DNA of 43,967 bases from Firmicutes bacterium CAG:124 (GCA_000432135.1 HF990655.1:1-43967); one strand, 5' to 3'; shown: positions 35,316 to 43,584, counted from the stretch's first letter. Notes: generated from the letters alone by a model not told the origin. Translations and numbers: made by a program.

Positions 35316-36253
35316 TCCTGCTGCTTCAGTATACGCTGATCTTCGCGTCGGTTCTGATCCTGGTCGCCCTCGGCGGCTGCTTCGCAGAGCATTCCGGCGT
35401 TATCAACCTCGGCCTCGAAGGCATTATGATCATGGGTGCGCTCGGCGGCGCGCTGACAATGCGCTATGTGCCGAATACTGTCCCGGCGATCGTGATGATC
35501 CTTGCGGTCATCCTTGTCTCCGCGCTGGTCGGCATGGTCTATTCCTGCCTGCTTGCTGTGGCGAGCATCAACTTCAAGGCCGACCAGACGCTCGTCGGCA
35601 CGGCGCTGAACCTGCTTGGCACCGCCGGTGCGACGGTCATTGTCAAGGCCATCAACACCGCTGCCAACCCCGACGACGTTTCGTCCATCGTGCAGTACGG
35701 CAGCGCAAAGAATGCGCTTCTGGCGCCCATCGGCTCGTTTGAATTCAACTGGTTCATGCTCGTGGCGTTCATCGCGCTCGTCACTGCCTATGTGACGCTG
35801 TACAAGACCCGCTTCGGCCTGCGCCTGATGGCCTGCGGCGAGCATCCGCAGGCAGCTGCCAGCGTCGGCATCAACGTCTATAAGATGCGCTGGGCGGGCG
35901 TGCTCATCTCCGGCGTCCTCGGCGGCATCGGCGGCATCGTCTTCATCACCGCAGGCGTTTCGGAGTGGCGGTTCGAATACGGCGTGGCGGGCTTCGGCTT
36001 CCTGTCCCTCGCCGTTATGATCTTCGGCCAGTGGAAGCCGCAGCGCATCGCGCTGGCCGCGCTGCTGTTCGGCTTCTTCCGTGCGCTCGGCAACGTCTAC
36101 ACGGGCTTCAGCTTCCTCAAGGCGATGAACCTGCCGAGCTCTCTGTACAATATGCTGCCGTACATCATTTCGCTTATCGTGCTTGCCTTCACGTCCAAGA
36201 ATTCCCGTGCGCCGAAGGCCGAGGGTATCCCCTACGACAAGGGTATGCGGTAA
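35312..36253 (+). CDS. nupC: Nucleoside ABC importer, permease 2
   Basis: A 313-residue second membrane subunit of the YufQ/NupC type, with GGCFAEHSGVINLGLEGIMIMGALGGAL near the N-terminus and RLMACGEHPQAAASVGINVYKMRW in the cytosolic coupling loop. It starts at the ATG at 35312 after AAAGGAGG, overlapping the first permease by 4 bases. It forms a heterodimeric channel with NupB. A hairpin (CTCCGGCA/TGCCGGAG, about 36271-36301) lies between it and the phosphorylase gene and could tune relative mRNA levels. Confidence 0.9.
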   Translation: MILLLQYTLIFASVLILVALGGCFAEHSGVINLGLEGIMIMGALGGALTMRYVPNTVPAIVMILAVILVSALVGMVYSCLLAVASINFKADQTLVGTALNLLGTAGATVIVKAINTAANPDDVSSIVQYGSAKNALLAPIGSFEFNWFMLVAFIALVTAYVTLYKTRFGLRLMACGEHPQAAASVGINVYKMRWAGVLISGVLGGIGGIVFITAGVSEWRFEYGVAGFGFLSLAVMIFGQWKPQRIALAALLFGFFRALGNVYTGFSFLKAMNLPSSLYNMLPYIISLIVLAFTSKNSRAPKAEGIPYDKGMR

Positions 36254-36270
36254 GCTGTACCCGGTTTCTG

Positions 36271-36301
36271 TCTCCGGCAGGTTCATACGGACTTGCCGGA
36301 G
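36271..36301 (+). other. Intergenic hairpin within the nucleoside operon
   Basis: CTCCGGCA pairs with TGCCGGAG around a 15-base loop. It lacks a T run, so processing or stability control is more likely than termination. It lies 18 bases past the second permease and 33 bases before the phosphorylase ATG. Confidence 0.5.
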
Positions 36302-36334
36302 CCTTCATTTCAAGCTCAGGAGGATTTGATTTCT

Positions 36335-37636
36335 ATGCGAATGGTTGATCTCATTGAAAAAAAGCGGGACGGCGGCGTTCTGACCGACGACGAGATCCGC
36401 TTTATCATCAAGGGCTTTACGGACGGCTCCATCCCCGATTACCAGATGTCCGCCTTTGCCATGACGGTGTTCTACAAGGGTATGACCGACCATGAGACTG
36501 CCGTCCTGACCGATGCGATGATGCGCTCGGGCGATACGGTGGATTTGAGCCGGTTCGGCGACAAATCCGTCGACAAGCACTCCACCGGCGGCGTCGGCGA
36601 CAAGACGACGCTGATCGTCGCGCCGATCGTGTCGAGCCTCGGCGGCAAGATGGCCAAGATGTCCGGCCGGGGCCTCGGCCACACGGGCGGCACGGTCGAT
36701 AAGCTCGAATCCATCCCCGGTTATCAGACGACGCTTTCGGCAGAGGCCTTCATGCAGCAGGTCGAGGACGTCGGCGTAGCCGTCATCGGCCAGTCCGGCA
36801 ATCTGACGCCCGCCGATAAAAAACTCTACGCGCTGCGTGATGTGACCGCGACGATCGATTCTCTGCCGCTCATCACGTCGTCCATCATGTCCAAAAAGCT
36901 CGCCGCAGGCGCGCATTCCATCGTGTTGGATGTCAAGATCGGCTCCGGCGCGTTTATGAAAACGCTCGAAGACGGGCAGAAGCTTGCCGAGAGCATGGTG
37001 CGCATCGGCAAGGCCTGCGGCCGGAACGTTGTGGCGGTCATGTCCAACATGGATATTCCGCTCGGCTTCTATATCGGCAATGCGCTTGAGGTGCGCGAAG
37101 CGGTTGAGGTCCTGCGCGGCCATGGCTGCCCGGACCTGACCGGCGTGTGCATCACGCTGGCGGCCAATATGCTGCACCTGTGCAACGGCTGGCCCATCGA
37201 AGAGGCCACGAAGCAGGCAGAGGAGGCAATTTCCTCCGGCCGTGCCTTCGAGCAGATGAAGCGCTGGATCGCCGCGCAGGGCGGCGACGCACGCGTGCTG
37301 GACGATGTGAGTCTGCTGCCGCAGGCAGCGGTGCAGTATGAGCTGAAAGCGCCGCAGGCGGGCTATATCCACCATATGGACGCGCAGAAGATCGGCGAAA
37401 GCTCCGCCATTCTCGGCGCGGGCCGCAAGACGAAGGACGACACCATTGACTTCGCCGCCGGCATTGTCCTGAAGGAAAAGACCGGCGCGAAGGTCGAGCA
37501 GGGCCAGACGCTGGCCGTGCTGCACACGAACCGGCCGGAGACGCTTGCCGACGCGGAGCGCGTCTTTTTGGAGGCCATCCGCTGGGGAACCGACGCGCCG
37601 GAGGCGCAGCCGCTGATCTACGGGATCGTAAAGTAA
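36335..37636 (+). CDS. pdp: Pyrimidine-nucleoside phosphorylase
   Basis: Cleaves uridine, deoxyuridine or thymidine with phosphate to the base and (deoxy)ribose-1-phosphate. The 433-residue chain has the family signature near residue 80-115 (KHSTGGVGDKTTLIVAP, MSGRGLGHTGGTVDKLE), the lysine-rich SIMSKKLAAG, and LDVKIGSGAFMK. Length matches Bacillus Pdp. ATG at 36335 follows AGGAGG. Position between a nucleoside importer and uridine kinase gives a clear salvage role. A strict thymidine phosphorylase (deoA) cannot be excluded by sequence alone. Confidence 0.94.
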   Translation: MRMVDLIEKKRDGGVLTDDEIRFIIKGFTDGSIPDYQMSAFAMTVFYKGMTDHETAVLTDAMMRSGDTVDLSRFGDKSVDKHSTGGVGDKTTLIVAPIVSSLGGKMAKMSGRGLGHTGGTVDKLESIPGYQTTLSAEAFMQQVEDVGVAVIGQSGNLTPADKKLYALRDVTATIDSLPLITSSIMSKKLAAGAHSIVLDVKIGSGAFMKTLEDGQKLAESMVRIGKACGRNVVAVMSNMDIPLGFYIGNALEVREAVEVLRGHGCPDLTGVCITLAANMLHLCNGWPIEEATKQAEEAISSGRAFEQMKRWIAAQGGDARVLDDVSLLPQAAVQYELKAPQAGYIHHMDAQKIGESSAILGAGRKTKDDTIDFAAGIVLKEKTGAKVEQGQTLAVLHTNRPETLADAERVFLEAIRWGTDAPEAQPLIYGIVK

Positions 37637-37655
37637 AAAGAGGAGAGATAGAGAT

Positions 37656-38282
37656 ATGTCAGATGTGATCGTCATCGGTGTTGCCGGCGGGACCGGCAGC
37701 GGAAAAACCACGCTCGTCAAGGCGCTGATGAACCGCTTCGGCGACAATATCAGCGTCCTCAGCCACGACAACTATTACAAGCGGCACGACGAGATGAGCT
37801 ATGAGGAGCGGACCCACCTCAATTACGACTGCCCGGACGCGTTCGACACCGATATGATGATCGAGCATCTGCGTATGCTAAAAAACGGCCAGGCCATCGA
37901 CTGCCCGACGTATGACTACACCATCCACAACCGCGCCGACGAGGTGCTGCACGTCGAGCCGCGCAGGGTCATTGTCGTCGAGGGCATCATGATCTTTGTC
38001 GACAAGACGCTGTGCGATGAGATGAACATCCGCATCTTCGTCGACGCCGACGCCGACGTGCGCCTGTGCCGCCGCATCCGCCGCGACGTCAAAAAGCGCG
38101 GCCGCAGCATCGATTCCGTCATTGACCAGTATCTGACCACCGTCAAGCCCATGCACGAGCTCTATGTCGAGCCGAGCAAGAAAAACGCGAACCTGATCGT
38201 CCCGGAGGGCGGCAAGAACCTCATCGCCCTCGAAATGATCATCAACCGCATCCAACGGCACATCGACGGAAACGCGGAATAA
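37656..38282 (+). CDS. udk: Uridine/cytidine kinase
   Basis: Phosphorylates uridine and cytidine to UMP/CMP. The 208-residue P-loop kinase has GVAGGTGSGKTT, SHDNYYKRHDEMSYEERTHLNYDCPDAFD, and VVEGIMIFVDKTL; RIRRDVKKRGRS is the lid region. It is the last gene of the operon, 19 bases after the phosphorylase, with a strong two-way terminator after it. Having both phosphorylase and kinase means incoming uridine can go either to uracil plus ribose phosphate or directly to UMP. Confidence 0.95.
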   Translation: MSDVIVIGVAGGTGSGKTTLVKALMNRFGDNISVLSHDNYYKRHDEMSYEERTHLNYDCPDAFDTDMMIEHLRMLKNGQAIDCPTYDYTIHNRADEVLHVEPRRVIVVEGIMIFVDKTLCDEMNIRIFVDADADVRLCRRIRRDVKKRGRSIDSVIDQYLTTVKPMHELYVEPSKKNANLIVPEGGKNLIALEMIINRIQRHIDGNAE

Positions 38283-38300
38283 ACCGCCGGACAAAAAGAA

Positions 38301-38332
38301 CACCCCCGGACAGCAGTCCGGGGGTTCGTTTT
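38301..38332. terminator. Strong two-way terminator between udk and the second threonine synthase
   Basis: ACCCCCGGAC (38302-38311) pairs perfectly with GTCCGGGGGT (38316-38325), loop AGCA. TTCGTTTT follows on plus, and GTTCTTTTTG on minus. Confidence 0.92.
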
Positions 38333-38341
38333 GCATTGGGC

Positions 38342-39583
38342 TTATTCGACCGTGACGCCTCTCTTGGCGAATTCTTCAACCATGAGGTCGAGGTCGGGCT
38401 TGATGTTGATGGGTTCGCCTGCGGACTTGATGGCGTTCGCCACGTCCTTCAGGCCGTTGCCGGTCACGACGGAGACGACCGTTGCGCCCTTTTCGATCAG
38501 GCCCAGCTCGCAGGCCTTCTTGACGGCGGCAGTGCCGGTGACGCCGGCGGGCTCGCCAAAGACGCCGCAGGTGCGGCCCAGCAGCTTCTGTGCGGCGAGA
38601 ATTTCCTCGTCGGTCACGTTGACGGCGATGCCGTTGGACTCGCGGATGGCCATGAGGGCCTTATCGGCATTGCGCGGCACGCCGACGGAGATGGAGTCGG
38701 CGATGGTATTCTCCTCCATCGGCTCCCAGGGCTTGTTTTCCTGGATGGCGCGGTTGATGGGGTAGCAGCCGGTCGACTGCGCGGAGATCAGGCGCGGCAG
38801 CTTGTCGATGAAGCCGATGGCGTACAGATCCTTCAGGCCCTTCCACACGCCCGCGATGGTGCAGCCGTCGCCGACGGAGATCGCCAGATAGTCGGGCATT
38901 TCCCAGTTCAGCTGTTCCGCGATCTCGAGGGAAACCGTCTTCTTGCCCTCGGACAGATACGGGTTGATGGCCGCGTTGCGGTTGTACCAGCCCCATTTTT
39001 CAATGGCTTCGGCGGACATCTTGAAGGTTTCCTCATAGTTGCCCTTGACGGAAATGACGTTCGCACCGAAAATCATCAGCTGCGCGACCTTGCCCTTCGG
39101 GGCACGTTCCGGAACGAAGATGTAGGTCTTGAAGCCTGCGGCAGCGGCGTTGCCCGCGAGGGAAGAGGCCGCGTTGCCCGTGGACGAGCAGGCGATGATC
39201 TTCGCGCCCGCCTCATGCGCCTTGGCAACGGCCATGGCGGAGGCACGGTCTTTCAGAGAAGCGGTCGGGTTGATGCCGTCGTCCTTGACCCACAGACGGC
39301 CAAGACCCAGCATTTCTGCCAGCTTCGGCTCTTCATACAGCGGGCTCCAGCCCACGCGCAGCGGCGTGTCGGGTGTGGTGTCCTCGACCGGCAGCAGCTC
39401 CCGATAGCGCCACATGGTCGGGTTCACGCGGTTTTTCAGCGTTTCCTTGGTGAAATGCGCCTTGATGTAATCATAATCATACACGATATCCAGAATCCCG
39501 CCGCAGGAGCAGTTGGTCAGATTCGGGATAGCCTCATATTCCTTGCCGCAGCGCACGCAGCGCGCACATTTGACGTTTTTCAT
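38342..39583 (-). CDS. Threonine synthase, short zinc-ribbon class
   Basis: Fold-type-II PLP enzyme of 413 residues. The N-terminus has a zinc-ribbon-like set of cysteines (Cys6, Cys9, Cys12, Cys25, Cys27). Lys111 in NPTASLKDRAS is the PLP lysine; ACSSTGNAASSLAGNAAAAG is the phosphate loop. This class differs from the long ThrC at 17469, and members may act on threonine-like substrates other than O-phosphohomoserine, so the exact reaction is uncertain. Its ATG overlaps the stop of a small ribbon-helix-helix gene (ATGA), which suggests it is regulated by that protein. GVFGEPAGVTG near 330 is typical of the family. Confidence 0.88.
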   Translation of the reverse strand: MKNVKCARCVRCGKEYEAIPNLTNCSCGGILDIVYDYDYIKAHFTKETLKNRVNPTMWRYRELLPVEDTTPDTPLRVGWSPLYEEPKLAEMLGLGRLWVKDDGINPTASLKDRASAMAVAKAHEAGAKIIACSSTGNAASSLAGNAAAAGFKTYIFVPERAPKGKVAQLMIFGANVISVKGNYEETFKMSAEAIEKWGWYNRNAAINPYLSEGKKTVSLEIAEQLNWEMPDYLAISVGDGCTIAGVWKGLKDLYAIGFIDKLPRLISAQSTGCYPINRAIQENKPWEPMEENTIADSISVGVPRNADKALMAIRESNGIAVNVTDEEILAAQKLLGRTCGVFGEPAGVTGTAAVKKACELGLIEKGATVVSVVTGNGLKDVANAIKSAGEPINIKPDLDLMVEEFAKRGVTVE

Positions 39584-39756
39584 TCAGAATCCTCCTTCAG
39601 ATTTTCCAGCGCGACACGCACAGCCTCGACCACGAACGCAGAAAATGTGCAGTCCGTTCCCTTGATGGCGTCCTCAATTTCATCGATCACGTCATTGGGG
39701 AAGCGGATGCTCTTGTTCGTCGTGGGCGGAATATTCGGGATTCGGAATTTCTTCAT
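39580..39756 (-). CDS. Small ribbon-helix-helix (CopG/Arc-type) protein
   Basis: A 58-residue protein with the pattern strand-helix-helix: KSIRFPNDVIDEIEDAIKG, then TFSAFVVEAVRVALENL. RHH proteins of this size are dimeric DNA-binding repressors. ATG at 39756 follows GAGGTG at good spacing. The stop overlaps the start of the threonine-synthase gene. Direct repeats in the upstream divergent region (39782-39805) could be its operator, which would make it an autoregulator of this module. Toxin-antitoxin pairing is less likely, as the partner is an enzyme. Confidence 0.82.
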   Translation of the reverse strand: MKKFRIPNIPPTTNKSIRFPNDVIDEIEDAIKGTDCTFSAFVVEAVRVALENLKEDSE

Positions 39757-39781
39757 CGCAATGCACCTCGCATTATGTTTC

Positions 39782-39805
39782 GTAATGCAAATTGTATTGC
39801 AATTA
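39782..39805. promoter_or_regulatory. Tandem 12-bp direct repeats, candidate RHH operator
   Basis: GTAATGCAAATT (39782-39793) is followed directly by GTATTGCAATTA (39794-39805), 9 of 12 matching. The second copy contains the -35 of the rightward promoter, so a bound repressor would block it and also face the leftward RHH gene. Confidence 0.5.
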
Positions 39806-39825
39806 TGCGCCGAACATTGTAATAT
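39797..39825 (+). promoter_or_regulatory. Sigma-A-type promoter of the 50-residue protein gene
   Basis: -35 TTGCAA (39797-39802), 17-base spacer, -10 TAATAT (39820-39825), about 40 bases before the ATG. A palindrome GCACAAATGTGC follows near the expected start of the RNA. Confidence 0.65.
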
Positions 39826-39865
39826 AAACGTAGCACAAATGTGCAACAAAGGAGGCGCATGTATT

Positions 39866-40018
39866 ATGAATGAAATTCCTGAATATTACACCATTTTATT
39901 TCAGGCCGCAGAACAGGCGATTCAAGCGCTGGAACAGCAAAATTACGGGCTTGCGAAACAAATTCTGATCGACGGCGAACAGGCCGCCGAGGAAGCGTTT
40001 GTCGCAAAGGATGAATAA
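39866..40018 (+). CDS. Small conserved-looking hypothetical protein (50 residues)
   Basis: I do not know a function. The protein begins MNEIPEYYTILFQAAEQAIQ and continues as one acidic helix-rich chain ending EEAFVAKDE, with a pattern compatible with two short amphipathic helices and no Cys, signal or membrane segment. A strong AGGAGG lies 10 bases before the ATG at 39866; an ATG at 39859 gives only four residues. It has a good promoter and a strong terminator, so it is probably a real single-gene unit, divergent from the RHH/threonine-synthase pair and possibly controlled by the same RHH protein. Confidence 0.7.
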   Translation: MNEIPEYYTILFQAAEQAIQALEQQNYGLAKQILIDGEQAAEEAFVAKDE

Positions 40019-40020
40019 AC

Positions 40021-40050
40021 GGGGTGGGGTCATTCCCCCACCCCATTTTG
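40021..40050. terminator. Two-way terminator after the small gene and the PLP enzyme gene
   Basis: GGGGTGGGG (40021-40029) pairs with CCCCACCCC (40036-40044), then ATTTTG on plus; GTTTATT follows on minus. Confidence 0.88.
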
Positions 40051-40074
40051 GTTCTATATTGGCTTAATTTCGGC

Positions 40075-41553
40075 TTACAGCGCCTTCAGCAGACCAACCT
40101 CGTCGTTGAATGCGTTGATGAGCTCGTCGAGCTCCTTGGCCTGTGCGTGGACGGCATCCCAGGTGTTCTTGGTGTCGTACCACTGGGCGTTCAGGTCTTC
40201 GACGCTCATGCCCTGCTGCTCGACCCAGGTGTAATACTTCAGGTTGTGGACTCTCTTGCGCTCCGGATAGGTCAGCTCCAGCATACTGTCGGTCTTGAGG
40301 TTCAGCATATGCAGGTTGTGATCCAGCTCGGCAGCCTGTGCGGAGTATGCGCCGTACATCTCGTTCAGCTCTTCGACACGGGACTTGTACATGACGGCGG
40401 AGTCGGTCAGGACGGTGACGACGACGTCATCCTCGGTCAGCTCATAGAACTTGGCAAACTTGATGCAGCAAAGAACGTTTGCGATGCCGGAAATGCCCAT
40501 CCAGGTGAACTTTTCGATCTGCTCGTCAGACAGGCCGAGGGTCTTGAGGTACTCCTGGCCTTCCTTGCAGTTGAACAGGCGGAGCAGTCTCTGGGAATCT
40601 TCGTCGTCAATATCGATGACCATATCGGTGTTCTTGACATTGTGGACCCAGGGGATGTGCTTGTCGCCGATGCCTTCGATGCGGTGGCCGCCGAAGCCGT
40701 TGTCCAGGATGGTCGGGCACTGCAGCGCTTCGCCGACAGCCAGCTTCATGCCCGGATAGCGCTCCTTGAGGAGGTCGCCCGCGGACATCGTGCCGGCGGA
40801 GCCGGAGGTGAAGCAGGCGCCAGCCAGTCTCTGGCCGGGCTTCTTCACGTTCTCAAACAGGTCGCTCAGAGCGTAGCCGGTGACATTGTAGTGCCACAGG
40901 GGGTTGCCCATCTCGGCGAACTGGTTGAAGATCATCATGGAAGGATCCTGCTTGAGCTCCCAGGTCTTGTCGAAGATCTCCTTGACGTTGGACTCGCAGC
41001 CCGGGGTGGCGATGATCTGGCCGGCGATGGTCTTCAGCCAGTCAAAGCGTTCCTTGGACATATCCTGCGGCAGAATGGCGACGGAGTCGCAGGCCAGCAG
41101 CTTGGAGTTGAACGCGCCGCCGCGGCAGTAGTTGCCGGTGGAGGGCCATACAGCGTGATGATAGGTGGCGTCGAACTGGCCGGTCACAAGACGCGGAGCC
41201 AGGCAGCCGAAGGAAGCGCCGACCTTATGGCAGCCGGTCGGGAACCACTTGCCGGACATGGCCAGAATGCGGCACGGAACGCCGGAAACGGAGGACGGGA
41301 TCTCAACATAGTTCGGGGTCTTCTGATACAGGCCGCCGGTTTCCTTGGCCTCGTTGTGCCAGCTGATGCGGAACAGGTTGACGGGGTCAACGTCCCACAG
41401 GCCGGTGTGCGTCAGCTTTTCCTTGATCTTCTCGGGGATCAGATCGGGGTTCTGCATCTGGGCAATGGTCGGGATGATGATGTTGTTTTCCTTGGCCTTC
41501 TGGATGTTATGCAGCAGGCCTTCTTTGTTGATGGTCAGATCGATCTTGCTCAT
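40075..41553 (-). CDS. Fold-type-II PLP-dependent enzyme of unknown substrate
   Basis: A 492-residue cytosolic protein. The PLP lysine is most likely Lys110 in FPTGCHKVGASFG, resembling TGAHK of tryptophan synthase beta and related enzymes; FTSGSAGTMSAGDLL is the probable phosphate-binding glycine loop. Other notable pieces are WPSTGNYCRGGAFNSKLLACDS and GFGGHRIEGIGDKH. I know it only as the database type called PLP-dependent protein subunit beta. It overlaps the YheO-like regulator gene (ATGA), and a YgeY-type hydrolase lies upstream, suggesting amino-acid or diamino-acid breakdown. It is not an OrtB thiolase subunit: the N-terminal motif and lysine context differ. Confidence 0.82.
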   Translation of the reverse strand: MSKIDLTINKEGLLHNIQKAKENNIIIPTIAQMQNPDLIPEKIKEKLTHTGLWDVDPVNLFRISWHNEAKETGGLYQKTPNYVEIPSSVSGVPCRILAMSGKWFPTGCHKVGASFGCLAPRLVTGQFDATYHHAVWPSTGNYCRGGAFNSKLLACDSVAILPQDMSKERFDWLKTIAGQIIATPGCESNVKEIFDKTWELKQDPSMMIFNQFAEMGNPLWHYNVTGYALSDLFENVKKPGQRLAGACFTSGSAGTMSAGDLLKERYPGMKLAVGEALQCPTILDNGFGGHRIEGIGDKHIPWVHNVKNTDMVIDIDDEDSQRLLRLFNCKEGQEYLKTLGLSDEQIEKFTWMGISGIANVLCCIKFAKFYELTEDDVVVTVLTDSAVMYKSRVEELNEMYGAYSAQAAELDHNLHMLNLKTDSMLELTYPERKRVHNLKYYTWVEQQGMSVEDLNAQWYDTKNTWDAVHAQAKELDELINAFNDEVGLLKAL

Positions 41554-42206
41554 AGTTCGTTTGTTCCTCCTGTTTTACTGTTGTCTAAGTATGAATAGAG
41601 CGTGTACTTGGAGATGCCGAAATGCTTGGCGATCTTATCGCCGGATTTAGTGATCAGAAGTGCGCCGGAATTACTGAGATAGCGGATGGCCTTGACCTTG
41701 TCGTCCTTGGTCATGAGCGCGACAGGCTTGCCGACAAGCTCGTCCGCCTGCCGGATGAGATCGTCCAGCAGATCGGCTACGTTGAGCGTGATGCGCTCCG
41801 GCTCGCGGCTGGCTTGCTGGTCGGCAGAAATGAAGTCGTGCAGGGAGTTTTCAAACAGCTGCATCATGGAAATGTCGTAGTTGATCCCAAGGATCCCCGT
41901 GACCTTGCCGGTCTCGTCCCGGATGTAGACCGAGGAGGATTTCAGAATCTTCCCGTCCTTTGTGCGCGTCAGATAGCCAAGCTGATCCTCCGCATTGTCG
42001 TCCTCATGGCCCAGCTGCTCCAGTACGACGTGGGAAGGCCCGTCGCCGACCTTGCGGCCGGTCACGTGTCCGTTTTCAATCGCCACGATCGAGGAATAGG
42101 CGCTTTTGCCGGAAAGCTCATGAAGCACGACCTCGCAGTTGCTGCCAAACTGCGCCGCGATCGCCTTTGCGATCTGCTCAAGCAGTTCCAGTAATTTTGC
42201 GTCCAA
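41550..42206 (-). CDS. YheO-like PAS/HTH transcriptional regulator
   Basis: A 218-residue DNA-binding protein. Residues about 5-115 form the YheO-type PAS domain (FGSNCEVVLHEL, VYIRDETGKVTGILGINYDIS). Residues about 150-212 form the HTH_22 domain (LMTKDDKVKAIRYLSNSGALLITKSGDKIAKHFGISKYTLYSYL). The start is TTG at 42206, 7 bases after GGAGGTGA. Promoter at 42252-42280. Because it overlaps the PLP-enzyme gene downstream, it most likely controls that gene in response to a small ligand bound by the PAS domain. A weak hairpin with AT-rich tail (about 42304-42323) separates it from the upstream M20 gene. Confidence 0.9.
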   Translation of the reverse strand: MDAKLLELLEQIAKAIAAQFGSNCEVVLHELSGKSAYSSIVAIENGHVTGRKVGDGPSHVVLEQLGHEDDNAEDQLGYLTRTKDGKILKSSSVYIRDETGKVTGILGINYDISMMQLFENSLHDFISADQQASREPERITLNVADLLDDLIRQADELVGKPVALMTKDDKVKAIRYLSNSGALLITKSGDKIAKHFGISKYTLYSYLDNSKTGGTNEL

Positions 42207-42251
42207 TCTGCTATCACCTCCAAATTTAATACCCGAATGAAGTCTAAAGCT

Positions 42252-42280
42252 ATCATACCAGTATCAGAAGCAGATTGCAA
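42252..42280 (-). promoter_or_regulatory. Sigma-A-type promoter of the regulator/PLP-enzyme operon
   Basis: On the minus strand: -35 TTGCAA (42280-42275), 17-base spacer, -10 TATGAT (42257-42252), 46 bases before the TTG start. Confidence 0.75.
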
Positions 42281-42336
42281 GGAATTTTCAAAAATATTTT
42301 TAGGCTAACAAAAATTTTGTTGCTCTTTTCGCGAAA

Positions 42337-43518
42337 TTACCGCGTCAGCTGCGTGAGAATGGACTCGAAGCCCTTGCAGGACTTGAGCAGCTGGTCGATT
42401 TCAATGTACTCGTCGCGCACGTGCGCAAGGCTTTCGAGCGACGGGCCGTAGCCGATGGTCGGGATACCGGCCTCGCCGCAGAAGCTGCTGCCGTTGGTGC
42501 AGAACGAGAAGTGCGACAGCGGCGCCTCGATGCCCGCGTCCTTCAGGCCCTTCAGCGCGGTCTGCACCAGCTCGCTGTCCTCTTCCGTGACCCAGGCCGG
42601 GAAATAGCGCTTGGCGCGGATGGTGTCGCCCGTCCAGCACTTTTCTTCGCCCTCGGCCAGATAGCACCGGGCCTTGAGGCCGGGGTGCGTTTCCTGCGCG
42701 CGGGCAATGGCTTCGTTCACCTGCCCGAGAATGACGGCCTCATCCTCGCCCACAAGCGTCCGGCGGTCAAACGTCGCGCGGCAAAGAGACGGCACGACCG
42801 ACGCGCCGGGATACGGCTGGGAGATAATATCCGTCAACTCCAGAATGCCCTTGCCGAGCAGCGGATGCTCGTTCGGGACGATCTTCCGGATCTCGTCGAT
42901 CACCGCCGTCATGGCATACACGGCGTTGACGCCATTTTCCGGATTGGAGGAATGGCAGCTGACGCCCTCCGTTTCGACGACGACCTCCGCCCGGCCGCGC
43001 TGGCCGCGCTTGACGGTCGTGCTCGTGGCCTCGCCGATGATGACAAGATCGGGCTTTGCCAGCCGCGTAATTTCGCGGGAGGACACGCCCTCGAACCGCT
43101 CCTCATGCACCGTGCACGACACGCAGACGCGGCCCGCGAAGTCTCTGCCGGTCTTTTCAGCGAAGCGCGCTGCGGCCGTGATCATGGCGCAGTCGCTGCC
43201 CTTCATGTCGGACGCGCCGCGGCCGTAAATTTTCCCGTCCGCGATCTCGCCGCCGAACGGGTCATGCTCCCACTGCGGCGCGTCGATCACGTCCACGGTG
43301 TCGATATGGCCGTCCATCAGGACGGTCTTGCCGGGTCTCTTGCCGTTGATGGTGCCGAGGACGCTGCCGAAGCGGTCGATAATGACCTCGTCGAAGCCGT
43401 ATTCCTCCATTTTCCGCTTCATCAGCTCCGCCACGTCCTGCTCCTGTCCGGAATAGCTGGGAATGCGCAGCGCCTCCTGACAAAACGCGATCAACTGTTC
43501 ATTTGTATCAATATCCAT
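42337..43518 (-). CDS. ygeY: YgeY-family M20 metallohydrolase
   Basis: Zinc-dependent amidohydrolase/peptidase of 393 residues. Metal and catalytic residues are His71 and Asp73 in LMDGHIDTVDV, Asp104 in RGASDMKGSD, the Glu pair in VHEERFEG (about 139-140), and Glu in IIGEATS. KRGQRGRAEVVVETEGVSCHSS and FCTNGSSFCGEAGIPTIGYGP match the E. coli YgeY subgroup, which is found in clusters with diaminopropionate lyase and is linked by genome surveys to selenium-dependent catabolism. That link is established only as association. No in-frame TGA is seen, so it is not itself a selenoprotein. AAAGGAT precedes the ATG. Substrate unknown; probably an N-acyl or carbamoyl amino acid. Confidence 0.9.
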   Translation of the reverse strand: MDIDTNEQLIAFCQEALRIPSYSGQEQDVAELMKRKMEEYGFDEVIIDRFGSVLGTINGKRPGKTVLMDGHIDTVDVIDAPQWEHDPFGGEIADGKIYGRGASDMKGSDCAMITAAARFAEKTGRDFAGRVCVSCTVHEERFEGVSSREITRLAKPDLVIIGEATSTTVKRGQRGRAEVVVETEGVSCHSSNPENGVNAVYAMTAVIDEIRKIVPNEHPLLGKGILELTDIISQPYPGASVVPSLCRATFDRRTLVGEDEAVILGQVNEAIARAQETHPGLKARCYLAEGEEKCWTGDTIRAKRYFPAWVTEEDSELVQTALKGLKDAGIEAPLSHFSFCTNGSSFCGEAGIPTIGYGPSLESLAHVRDEYIEIDQLLKSCKGFESILTQLTR

Positions 43519-43555
43519 GCGGTAAAGATCCTTTCTCTCTCATGATTCTGCTTGA

Positions 43556-43584
43556 AGCATAGGGCAGCCCCGCGCCGTTGTCAA
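43556..43584 (-). promoter_or_regulatory. Sigma-A-type promoter of the ygeY-type gene
   Basis: On the minus strand: -35 TTGACA (43584-43579), 17-base spacer, -10 TATGCT (43561-43556), 38 bases before the ATG. Confidence 0.75.

Noticed and set aside
39580..40018. Toxin-antitoxin pair made of the RHH protein and the 50-residue protein
   Set aside because: The genes are divergent with separate ribosome sites, and the RHH gene is coupled to an enzyme instead; no toxin fold is recognisable.
40075..41553. OrtB subunit of 2-amino-4-oxopentanoate thiolase
   Set aside because: The N-terminus and the lysine motif (TGCHK rather than SFKDRR-like) do not match, and no small OrtA-like gene is adjacent.
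42337..43518. Selenoprotein gene, because of the YgeY selenium link
   Set aside because: The frame has no internal TGA and all catalytic residues are ordinary; the link is only genomic association.
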